From positions 1-6,005 of the forward strand of contig JABMMR010000288.1 in the NCBI GenBank assembly GCA_013205525.1: a stretch of 6,005 nucleotides of DNA. Direction: 5' to 3'. The DNA comes from Burkholderiales bacterium (GTDB lineage Bacteria; Pseudomonadota; Gammaproteobacteria; Burkholderiales; Burkholderiaceae_C). Position 1 is the stretch's first letter; each line of letters starts with the position of its first letter. The notes under the pieces were generated by a model, which did no database searches, had not been told where the DNA came from, and was given only the letters and a program-made list of their open reading frames with translations. This document shows positions 1 to 6,005 of the stretch, piece by piece. The position numbers and the translations under genes are program-made.

Positions 1-2
1 AC

Positions 3-443
3 CAACTGGTGCAAAACCAGGCTGGACAAGCGGGCTCTTTGTTGCCACTGTTGCACGACATACAAGACCAGCTTGGGTTCATTCCTGCAAGCAGTGTGGC
101 TTCTATCGCCGAGGGGCTTAACCTCACACGCGCAGAAGTGCACGGCGTCATTACTTACTACCACCACTTTCGCAGCACCGCGCCTGGCAAACACGTGATT
201 CAAGTGTGCCGCGCAGAAGCTTGCCAGTCTTGCGGCGGCGAGGAGTTGTGGACCTTGGCTGAAAAACTGCTGGGTTGCAAAGCCCATGAAAACAGCGCTA
301 ACGGCATGTTCTCTTTAGAGCCGGTGTATTGCTTGGGACTGTGCGCCAGCTCGCCAGCGGTACAAATTGGCGACAAATTGCATGCCCGCGTCAACGAAGC
401 CAAGCTGACCCGCTTGGTACAAAGCTTGGAGACAGCGGCATGA
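3..443 (+). CDS. fdsG: NAD-dependent formate dehydrogenase gamma subunit FdsG (5' end probably cut by window edge)
   Basis: Small electron-transfer subunit of soluble NAD+-dependent formate dehydrogenase, homologous to NuoE of complex I. It carries one [2Fe-2S] cluster close to the FMN of FdsB. Numbering from the GTG at 9 gives 144 residues. The helical N-terminal part (LLPLLHDIQDQLGFIP, residues 11-26) is followed by the NuoE-like segment EVHGVITYYHHF (43-54). The cluster cysteines then follow as C67-x4-C72 (VCRAEAC) and C108-x3-C112 (YCLGLC). The frame is open to the left edge, no Shine-Dalgarno sequence fits in the 8 bases before GTG, and family members usually have a somewhat longer N-terminus, so the real start is probably upstream. 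The stop TGA (441-443) overlaps the fdsB start. C75, just after the first cysteine pair, is an additional cysteine. Identity is confident from motif plus context; the start is not. Confidence 0.95.
   Translation, partial: QLVQNQAGQAGSLLPLLHDIQDQLGFIPASSVASIAEGLNLTRAEVHGVITYYHHFRSTAPGKHVIQVCRAEACQSCGGEELWTLAEKLLGCKAHENSANGMFSLEPVYCLGLCASSPAVQIGDKLHARVNEAKLTRLVQSLETAA
428..432 (+). promoter_or_regulatory. Ribosome binding site of fdsB
   Basis: GGAGA lies inside the end of fdsG, 7 bases before the ATG at 440. It decides the fdsB start: the same frame is open further upstream to an ATG at 329, but that would add 37 residues encoded inside fdsG, and the family-like N-terminus begins at 440. Confidence 0.7.
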
Positions 444-1996
444 GCATCACGATTTTTGTACCCTACGATTCAGCCGCAATCGCTGCCGGTGCCGACGAAG
501 TGGTTGACGCTATTCATAAAGAGGCGGCTGCGCGTGGCCTAACTATTGATGTGCAGCGCAACAGCTCGCGTGGCCTGTTTTGGCTCGAACCTTTGGTGGA
601 AGTGCTGACACCGCAAGGTCGTGTGGCTTATGGGCCTGTGGCTTTTGAAGATGTGCCATCGCTGTTTGAAGCAGATTTTTTGCATGGCGCAAAGCACCCA
701 CTGTGTTTGGGCACTACAGACGCCATTCCTTATTTGGCCAAGCAACAACGTCTCACCTTTGCCCGCATGGGCGTGACCCGTCCTTTGTCTTTAGACGATT
801 ACGCAGCGCACGGTGGCTGGGTGGGTTTAAAAAACGCAGTTGCCATGCAAGGCGATGCGGTGGTGCAAACATTGCTGGACTCAGGCCTGCGCGGTCGCGG
901 TGGCGCGGCCTTTCCCGCTGGCATCAAATGGCGCACGGTACGCGCCACCACAGCGGCGCAAAAGTACGTGGTGTGCAACGCCGACGAAGGTGACTCGGGA
1001 ACGTTTTCCGATCGCATGACCATGGAGGGCGACCCCTTTATGCTGATTGAAGGCATGGCGATCGCCGGCTTGGCGGCTGGCGCTACCCAGGGCTATATCT
1101 ACATCCGATCTGAATACCCGCACGCCATTTCCACTGTGAACACCGCCATCGCCTTGGCCGAGTCAGCCGGCTATTTGGGCAGCAATGTGCTGGGCAGCGG
1201 GCAAGCCTTTTATTTGCATGTACGCAAAGCCGCAGGCTCTTATGTGTGTGGTGAAGAAACCGCCATGTTGGAGAGCATTGAGGGCAAGCGTGGTCTGGTG
1301 CGGGCTAAGCCACCTCTGCCGGCGCTTGAAGGTTTGTTTGGCCAGCCCACGGTCATCAACAACGTCATCACTTTGGCCAGTGTGCCCATCATCATGGCCA
1401 AGGGTGCGGCCTTTTACAAAGACTTTGGCGTGGGCCGCTCCACTGGCACCTTGCCATTCCAACTCAGCGGCAACATCTTGCAAGGCGGCTTGGTTGAACG
1501 TGCTTTTGGTTTAACCCTGCGCGAACTGCTGTTTGATTTTGGCGGTGGCAGCCGCAGTGGCAGGCCCATCAAAGCGGTGCAAGTCGGCGGCCCTTTGGGT
1601 GCTTATGTGCCTGAATCCCAATGGGATGTGCCCTTGGATTACGAAGCTTACGCCGCCATGGGCGCGGTGGTGGGCCACGGCGGCATTGTGGTGCACGACG
1701 AGCGCGCCAATATGGCCAAGTTGGCCCGTTACGCGATGGAGTTTTGTGCCATAGAGAGTTGCGGCAAATGCACGCCTTGTCGCATTGGCTCAACCCGTGG
1801 CATGGAAACCATAGACCGCATTGGCACGGCCTCGAACAAAGAGCAACAGGTGCATTTGCTGCGCGACCTGTGCGACACCATGTTGCATGGCAGTTTGTGC
1901 GCCATGGGCGGCATGACACCTTACCCCGTGCTATCGGCTCTCAACCATTACCCCGAAGACTTTGGCCTTGCACCCGCGGTTGCAACGGCTCACTAA
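440..1996 (+). CDS. fdsB: NAD-dependent formate dehydrogenase beta subunit FdsB (diaphorase, FMN/NADH/[4Fe-4S])
   Basis: Flavoprotein subunit that takes electrons from FdsA and reduces NAD+; homologous to NuoF and to HoxF of NAD-reducing hydrogenase. It has 518 residues, normal for FdsB. Residues 1 to about 85 form a thioredoxin-like N-terminal domain with no cysteine before C89, so no [2Fe-2S] cluster is expected there. The FMN/NADH-binding core shows GLRGRGGAAFPAGIKW (149-164), NADEGDSGTFSDR (180-192) and GSYVCGEETAML (266-277). The C-terminal [4Fe-4S] site is SCGKCTPCR with C441, C444 and C447, plus the distal C487 in GSLCAMGG. The start at ATG 440 is supported by GGAGA at 428-432 and by the ATGA overlap with the fdsG stop, which suggests translational coupling. 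The stop TAA is at 1994-1996. All cofactor residues are present and nothing looks broken. Confidence 0.97.
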   Translation: MSITIFVPYDSAAIAAGADEVVDAIHKEAAARGLTIDVQRNSSRGLFWLEPLVEVLTPQGRVAYGPVAFEDVPSLFEADFLHGAKHPLCLGTTDAIPYLAKQQRLTFARMGVTRPLSLDDYAAHGGWVGLKNAVAMQGDAVVQTLLDSGLRGRGGAAFPAGIKWRTVRATTAAQKYVVCNADEGDSGTFSDRMTMEGDPFMLIEGMAIAGLAAGATQGYIYIRSEYPHAISTVNTAIALAESAGYLGSNVLGSGQAFYLHVRKAAGSYVCGEETAMLESIEGKRGLVRAKPPLPALEGLFGQPTVINNVITLASVPIIMAKGAAFYKDFGVGRSTGTLPFQLSGNILQGGLVERAFGLTLRELLFDFGGGSRSGRPIKAVQVGGPLGAYVPESQWDVPLDYEAYAAMGAVVGHGGIVVHDERANMAKLARYAMEFCAIESCGKCTPCRIGSTRGMETIDRIGTASNKEQQVHLLRDLCDTMLHGSLCAMGGMTPYPVLSALNHYPEDFGLAPAVATAH

Positions 1997-2001
1997 AAGG
2001 A
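1997..2001 (+). promoter_or_regulatory. Ribosome binding site of fdsA
   Basis: AAGGA directly follows the fdsB stop and lies 6 bases before the ATG at 2008. It fixes the fdsA start, although the same frame is open for another 129 codons upstream inside fdsB. A second in-frame ATG two codons later (2014) would change the protein by only two residues. Confidence 0.8.
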
Positions 2002-2007
2002 AACACC

Positions 2008-4896
2008 ATGCTGATGTTCTTGAAACAAGAGCGCGATCACGGCACGCCAGCGCGCACCTCGGACCAAACGGTTCAACTCGAAATTGACGGCTACTCAGTG
2101 AGCGTGCCCAAAGGCACTTCGCTGATGCGCGCCGCGGTTGAAGCAGGCATTCAAGTGCCCAAACTTTGCGCTACCGACAGCTTGGAGCCGTTTGGTTCAT
2201 GCCGTTTGTGTTTGGTTGAAGTCGAGGGTCGCAAAGGCTTTCCTGCTTCTTGCACCACGCCTGCTGAGGCCGGCATGGTGGTACGCACCCAAACCCCCAA
2301 GTTGCAAGACCTGCGCAAAGGCGTGATGGAGTTGTACATCTCCGACCACCCACTGGACTGCCTGACCTGCAGCGCCAATGGCAACTGCGAGTTGCAAGAC
2401 ATGGCCGGTGTCACCGGTTTACGCAATGTGCGTTACGGTGTCGGCGCGCAAGCGGGCGACCACCATTGCGATATGAAGAAAGACGAGTCCAACCCGTATT
2501 TCACTTACGACCCCAGCAAGTGCATTGTGTGCAACCGCTGCGTACGTGCCTGCGAAGAAACCCAAGGCACGTTTGCTCTCACCATCTCAGGACGAGGTTT
2601 TGAGAGCCGCGTGTCTGCGGGCCAAGACCAGCCTTTCATGGACAGCGAATGCGTGTCTTGTGGTGCTTGCGTCGAGGCCTGCCCGACTGCCACGCTGCAA
2701 GAAAAATCCATCATCGAACTCGGTCAACCCGAGCACAGCCTGATCACCACCTGCGCCTACTGCGGTGTCGGTTGCGGCTTCAAAGCTGAGATGAAGGGCA
2801 ACACCGTGGTACGCATGGTGCCTTGGAAAGACGGCAAAGCCAATGAAGGCCACTCCTGTGTGAAAGGCCGTTTTGCCTGGGGCTACGCCACGCACCAAGA
2901 CCGCATCACCCAGCCCATGATTCGCGCCAAGATCACCGACCCATGGCAAGAAGTCAGCTGGGACGAAGCCATCAACCATGCAGCGTCTGAGTTCAAGCGC
3001 ATTCAAGCCAAGCACGGCAAAGATTCGGTGGGCGGCATCACTTCTTCGCGCTGTACCAACGAAGAAACCTATCTTGTACAAAAGTTGGTGCGTGCCGCTT
3101 TTGGTACCAACAACGTTGACACCTGCGCCCGGGTTTGTCATTCGCCTACCGGCTACGGTTTGGGACTGACCTTTGGCACCTCGGCTGGCACCCAAACCTT
3201 CAAATCGGTGGAACACGCCGATGTGTTGTTGGTGATTGGCGCCAACCCCACCGACGCGCATCCCGTGTTTGCCTCGCGCATGAAGCGCCGCTTACGCAAG
3301 GGCGCCAAGCTCATCGTGGCCGACCCACGCAAAATTGACTTGGTCAGAAGCCCGCATGTGAAAGCCCAGCACCATTTAGCCTTGAAGCCTGGCACCAATG
3401 TGGCACTCATCAACTCTTTGGCCCATGTGGTGGTCACCGAAGGCTTGGTCGCCAAAGACTATGTAGCCTCGCGTTGCGACAACAAGAGCTTCAACGAATG
3501 GTGCGAATTTGTTTCCAAGCCGGAAAATTCACCTGAAGCCTTTGAAAGTGTGACCGGTGTGCCCGCCTCCGAAGTGCGAGCTGCTGCACGCATGTATGCC
3601 GCTGGCCCCAACTCGGCCATTTATTACGGCTTGGGCGTTACCGAGCATTCACAAGGCTCGACCATGGTCATGGGCATTGCCAACTTGTCCATGGCCTGCG
3701 GCATGGTCGGCAGAGAAGGCGTGGGCGTGAACCCCTTGCGTGGCCAAAACAATGTGCAAGGTGCTTGCGACATGGGCAGTTTTCCCCATGAGTTGCCCGG
3801 CTACCGTCATATCTCAGACACCACCACCCGCAGCTTGTTTGAAGGCGCGTGGGGAGTGCACCTGAGCCCCGAGCCTGGCCTGCGTATTCCCAATATGTTT
3901 GATGCCGCCATGGAAGGCTCTTTCTTGGGCTTGTACTGCCAAGGCGAAGACATTGTGCAGTCTGACCCCGACACCCAGCACGTGGCAGCCGCCTTGTCGG
4001 CCATGGAGTGCATCGTGGTGCAAGACATCTTCTTGAACGAAACCGCCAAATACGCCCATGTGTTTTTACCGGGTTCTTCTTTCTTGGAAAAAGACGGCAC
4101 CTTCACCAATGCCGAACGCCGCATCTCGCGGGTGCGCAAAGCCATGCCGCCTATGGCAGGAATGGCCGATTGGGAGGTCACGGTCAAACTCGCCAAGGCG
4201 CTGGGCTATGAGATGCACTATGCGCACCCCGAAGAGGTGATGAAAGAGATTGCGGCACTCACCCCCAGCTTTTCAGGTGTGAGCTACGCCAAGATTGACG
4301 AGCACACCAGCTTGCAGTGGCCTTGCAATGCAGACACCCCTGATGCAGGCATGGACATCATGCACATCAGCGGCTTTGTGCGCGGTAAAGGCAAGTTCTT
4401 CCCCACACAGTATGTGGCGAGCCAAGAAAAAGTCACGCGTAAATTTCCTCTCTTGCTCACCACAGGTCGCATTTTGTCGCAGTACAACGTGGGTGCCCAA
4501 ACTCGGCGTACCGATAACAACCTGTGGCACGACGAAGACCGTCTTGATATCCATCCGCATGATGCGCAAGAGCGCGGCATCAAGGACAACGACTGGGTAG
4601 GTATTGAGAGCCGCGCCGGGCGCACGGTGTTGCGCGCACGCGTGACCGAGGCCATGCAAGCCGGTGTGGTCTACACCACCTTCCACTTCCCCGAGTCAGG
4701 TGCCAACGTCATCACCACCGACGCCTCGGACTGGGCGACCAACTGCCCCGAGTACAAAGTCACTGCGGTGCAAGTCGTGGCAGTCAGCCAACCTTCCGAG
4801 TGGCAAAAAAACTACCAGCGCTTCAACAAAGACCAACTCGGCTTGCTGGCCAAGGCACAGCAGAAAACAGAGACCTTTGAGGTGATGGGCAAGTGA
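2008..4896 (+). CDS. fdsA: NAD-dependent formate dehydrogenase alpha subunit FdsA (catalytic, bis-MGD, multi Fe-S)
   Basis: Catalytic subunit oxidising formate to CO2 in the cytoplasm; 962 residues, the usual size. Fe-S sites in order: a [2Fe-2S] ferredoxin-like domain (C54, C65, C68, C82); a His-Cys3 [4Fe-4S] site as in NuoG (H114, C118, C121, C127); two ferredoxin-type [4Fe-4S] motifs (C172, C175, C178, C182 and C215, C218, C221, C225); and the [4Fe-4S] next to the active site (C249, C252, C256, C284, followed by VKG with K286). The molybdopterin oxidoreductase domain contains CARVCHSPTG: C377 (codon TGT, 3136-3138) is the Mo ligand with H378 beside it, and R578 in NPLRGQNNVQG is the expected catalytic arginine. 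GANPTDAHPV (411-420) is a cofactor-binding loop, and the dinucleotide-binding domain spans about 813-925. There is no Tat signal, fitting a soluble enzyme. The choice of Mo rather than W is inferred from family. The last four bases overlap fdsC. Confidence 0.98.
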   Translation: MLMFLKQERDHGTPARTSDQTVQLEIDGYSVSVPKGTSLMRAAVEAGIQVPKLCATDSLEPFGSCRLCLVEVEGRKGFPASCTTPAEAGMVVRTQTPKLQDLRKGVMELYISDHPLDCLTCSANGNCELQDMAGVTGLRNVRYGVGAQAGDHHCDMKKDESNPYFTYDPSKCIVCNRCVRACEETQGTFALTISGRGFESRVSAGQDQPFMDSECVSCGACVEACPTATLQEKSIIELGQPEHSLITTCAYCGVGCGFKAEMKGNTVVRMVPWKDGKANEGHSCVKGRFAWGYATHQDRITQPMIRAKITDPWQEVSWDEAINHAASEFKRIQAKHGKDSVGGITSSRCTNEETYLVQKLVRAAFGTNNVDTCARVCHSPTGYGLGLTFGTSAGTQTFKSVEHADVLLVIGANPTDAHPVFASRMKRRLRKGAKLIVADPRKIDLVRSPHVKAQHHLALKPGTNVALINSLAHVVVTEGLVAKDYVASRCDNKSFNEWCEFVSKPENSPEAFESVTGVPASEVRAAARMYAAGPNSAIYYGLGVTEHSQGSTMVMGIANLSMACGMVGREGVGVNPLRGQNNVQGACDMGSFPHELPGYRHISDTTTRSLFEGAWGVHLSPEPGLRIPNMFDAAMEGSFLGLYCQGEDIVQSDPDTQHVAAALSAMECIVVQDIFLNETAKYAHVFLPGSSFLEKDGTFTNAERRISRVRKAMPPMAGMADWEVTVKLAKALGYEMHYAHPEEVMKEIAALTPSFSGVSYAKIDEHTSLQWPCNADTPDAGMDIMHISGFVRGKGKFFPTQYVASQEKVTRKFPLLLTTGRILSQYNVGAQTRRTDNNLWHDEDRLDIHPHDAQERGIKDNDWVGIESRAGRTVLRARVTEAMQAGVVYTTFHFPESGANVITTDASDWATNCPEYKVTAVQVVAVSQPSEWQKNYQRFNKDQLGLLAKAQQKTETFEVMGK
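4879..4885 (+). promoter_or_regulatory. Ribosome binding site of fdsC
   Basis: GAGGTGA near the end of fdsA, 7 bases before the GTG at 4893. It supports initiation at this non-ATG codon. Confidence 0.6.
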
Positions 4897-5669
4897 CCTC
4901 TGCGGTTGGCGCTGAATTGGCCTTGGCCGAAGAAGTGCCGGTGGCGCTGGTTTTCAACGGCATCACGCATGCCGTGATGATGGCCAGCCCCCTCCATTTA
5001 GAAGACTTTGCTTTGGGGTTTGCTTTCACAGAGGGCTTGATCGAGAACCCATCGCAGCTTTTTGGTGTCGAGGTCATTTACCAAGCCAAGGGCATTGAAT
5101 TGCAGCTAGAGGTGGCAGCGCAAACCGAGGCGAGGCTCAAAGAGCGCAGACGCAGCATGGCGGGTCGCACCGGCTGTGGTTTGTGCGGCGCAGACAGTTT
5201 GGACCAAGTTAAATTGGCTTTACCGCAAGCGCCTGAGGTGCATATCGATATTGACGCCATGCACCGCGCCCATGCACATATGCGTTCACAGCAACCGCTG
5301 AAACTTCAAACCGGCGCCACCCATGCCGCCGCTTGGTCAGACTTAAACGGTCACATCGCGCACCTTCGAGAAGACGTGGGCAGACACAATGCGCTGGACA
5401 AACTGATTGGTGCTTTGCTCAAAGCCCATACACCTATGACCCAAGGCTTTGTGTGTATCACCAGTCGCGCCAGTTTCGAGATGGTGCAAAAAACCGTGAT
5501 GGCCGGTGCCGGTGTTTTAACCGCGGTGTCAGCCCCTACCCGCTTGGCTGTCGATATAGCGCAGCAACACAATTTGGCATTGGCGGGTTTGGTGCGCGAA
5601 CAAAGTTTCAAGGCTTACAGCCACCCCTCGCGTTTAAAAAATCTTCAACCTATCGCTTTACAGGCTTAG
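4893..5669 (+). CDS. fdsC: FdhD-family formate dehydrogenase accessory protein FdsC
   Basis: Maturation factor of the FdhD family (258 residues). FdhD proteins relay sulfur from a cysteine desulfurase to the bis-MGD cofactor; FdsC of R. capsulatus is known to bind bis-MGD and deliver it to FdsA. It is not part of the mature enzyme. Visible motifs: EEVPVALVFNGITHAVMMAS (13-32), EDFALGFAFTEGLI (37-50), the sulfur-relay CxxC in TGCGLCGA (C95, C98), REDVGRHNALDKLIG (159-173), TSRASFEMVQK (190-200) and SAPTRLAVDIA (213-223). The GTG start is the first possible one: an in-frame TGA at 4878-4880 closes the frame upstream, and GAGGTGA precedes it. The N-terminus before EEVP is therefore only 12 residues, shorter than in many FdhD proteins. 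The start overlaps the fdsA stop (GTGA). fdhD is a possible alternative name; the context favours fdsC. Confidence 0.95.
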   Translation: MTSAVGAELALAEEVPVALVFNGITHAVMMASPLHLEDFALGFAFTEGLIENPSQLFGVEVIYQAKGIELQLEVAAQTEARLKERRRSMAGRTGCGLCGADSLDQVKLALPQAPEVHIDIDAMHRAHAHMRSQQPLKLQTGATHAAAWSDLNGHIAHLREDVGRHNALDKLIGALLKAHTPMTQGFVCITSRASFEMVQKTVMAGAGVLTAVSAPTRLAVDIAQQHNLALAGLVREQSFKAYSHPSRLKNLQPIALQA

Positions 5670-5670
5670 C

Positions 5671-5913
5671 ATGCATTTAGAAAACCTTGTCTCCATGGCC
5701 AATCAAATTGGCGCATTTTTTTCTGCCTACCCCGATCGCCAAGAAGCGCTAGACGGCATTGCCACCCATATTCATAAATTTTGGGAACCACGCATGCGTC
5801 TGCGCTTGATAGAAGCCGTGGTTGCAGATCAAGCGCAAGAACTCATGCCTTTGGTCAGCGACGCCATTCAAACCCATCAAGCTAAATTGAGACCGCTGGC
5901 GTCTTTGAGCTAA
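5671..5913 (+). CDS. fdsD: NAD-dependent formate dehydrogenase delta subunit FdsD
   Basis: Small subunit (80 residues) of the FdsABGD complex. In R. capsulatus FdsD is known to be needed for active enzyme, but it carries no cofactor; none is visible here, and the protein has no cysteine. Family-typical residues are NLVSMANQIGAFFSAYPDR (5-23), EALDGIATHIHKFWEPRMR (25-43) and a short C-terminal helix region. It begins one base after the fdsC stop, and the Shine-Dalgarno sequence is weak (CAGG at 5661-5664, 6 bases before ATG), so translation probably depends on coupling to fdsC. The stop TAA is at 5911-5913. It is the last gene of the operon that can be seen. Confidence 0.93.
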   Translation: MHLENLVSMANQIGAFFSAYPDRQEALDGIATHIHKFWEPRMRLRLIEAVVADQAQELMPLVSDAIQTHQAKLRPLASLS

Positions 5914-6005
5914 TTACTCTGAAACTCTTTTTACTGTCTGTGTTGGCTGCAACAAGTCTGAGGCATGACTTAGATAAGCGCCAAGCCCTTCGCTTGACCC
6001 TACTC
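5914..6005. other. 3' tail after fdsD, no confidently called gene
   Basis: These 92 bases are more AT-rich than the operon. Two frames stay open to the window edge. On the minus strand a frame ends with TAA at 5916-5914, immediately beside the fdsD stop, and would end in ASDLLQPTQTVKRVSE; this could be the 3' end of a convergent gene. On the plus strand the frame containing CTG 5919 reads LKLFLLSVLAATSL and then continues, resembling a signal peptide, but it has no ATG and only GTG (5940) or TTG (5943) as candidate starts. Both are under 31 codons and could be chance. No strong terminator is visible: the only hairpin is AAGCG/CGCTT (5976-5980 with 5991-5995), with a 10-base loop and no T run. 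Confidence 0.4.

Noticed and set aside
1621..2007. 129-codon upstream extension of the fdsA frame inside fdsB
   Set aside because: It lies in another frame of a well-conserved part of fdsB including its [4Fe-4S] motif, and its arginine/histidine-rich translation is typical of a shadow frame. fdsA has its own ribosome site and family-like start at 2008.
2404..2417. Perfect short inverted repeat CCGGTG-T-CACCGG inside fdsA
   Set aside because: The one-base loop cannot form a normal hairpin, and the sequence encodes the conserved AGVTGL stretch; no sign of a regulatory role.
2587..3261. 224-residue minus-strand open frame antisense to fdsA
   Set aside because: It overlaps the conserved ferredoxin and molybdopterin domains of fdsA, shows no recognisable domain, and such long antisense frames are common in GC-biased coding DNA.
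4273..4686. 137-residue and other minus-strand open frames opposite the fdsA 3' part
   Set aside because: Shadows of fdsA codon structure; no ribosome site or family motif seen.
5976..5995. AAGCG/CGCTT hairpin as a terminator for the operon
   Set aside because: The stem is only 5 base pairs with a 10-base loop, there is no following T run, and it lies more than 60 bases past fdsD; too weak to call.
1..6005. CRISPR arrays, tRNA/rRNA genes, insertion sequences, toxin-antitoxin or defence genes
   Set aside because: None seen. The five genes fill nearly all of the window, there are no direct repeat arrays, and all protein motifs are explained by the formate dehydrogenase operon.

Overview
The window is almost entirely one operon on the + strand, fdsG-fdsB-fdsA-fdsC-fdsD. 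It encodes a cytoplasmic, soluble, NAD+-dependent, molybdenum (bis-MGD) formate dehydrogenase of the FdsABGD type and its maturation factor. Gene order, subunit sizes and cofactor motifs match the family known from Cupriavidus necator and Rhodobacter capsulatus. Moderately high GC, heavy use of TTG for leucine and the character of the proteins suggest a betaproteobacterium, probably Burkholderiales and perhaps Comamonadaceae. That placement is inference from pattern memory; no rRNA or other marker is present.

Layout: fdsG (gamma, [2Fe-2S]) enters from the left edge and ends at 443, and its true start is probably outside the window. fdsB (beta, FMN/NADH/[4Fe-4S]) runs 440-1996 and overlaps fdsG by 4 bases. 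fdsA (alpha, catalytic, multi-Fe-S) runs 2008-4896 after an 11-base gap with a clear Shine-Dalgarno sequence. fdsC (FdhD-family sulfur-transfer/Moco chaperone) runs 4893-5669 from a GTG that overlaps the fdsA stop. fdsD (delta) runs 5671-5913, one base after fdsC. The last 92 bases hold no gene I can call with confidence.

How they work together: FdsA oxidises formate to CO2 at a Mo centre ligated by Cys377, a true TGT cysteine and not selenocysteine. Electrons pass along the Fe-S chain in FdsA to the [4Fe-4S] cluster and FMN of FdsB, which reduces NAD+ to NADH. FdsG adds a [2Fe-2S] cluster next to the flavin. FdsC supplies and protects the sulfurated bis-MGD cofactor, and FdsD is a small subunit needed for assembly or activity. 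The products serve formate detoxification and use as an energy or reductant source.

I found no undescribed system. All genes look intact and typical. The points worth a second look are small: an extra cysteine by the FdsG cluster, the forced GTG start of fdsC, the tight translational coupling, and the unresolved 3' tail.
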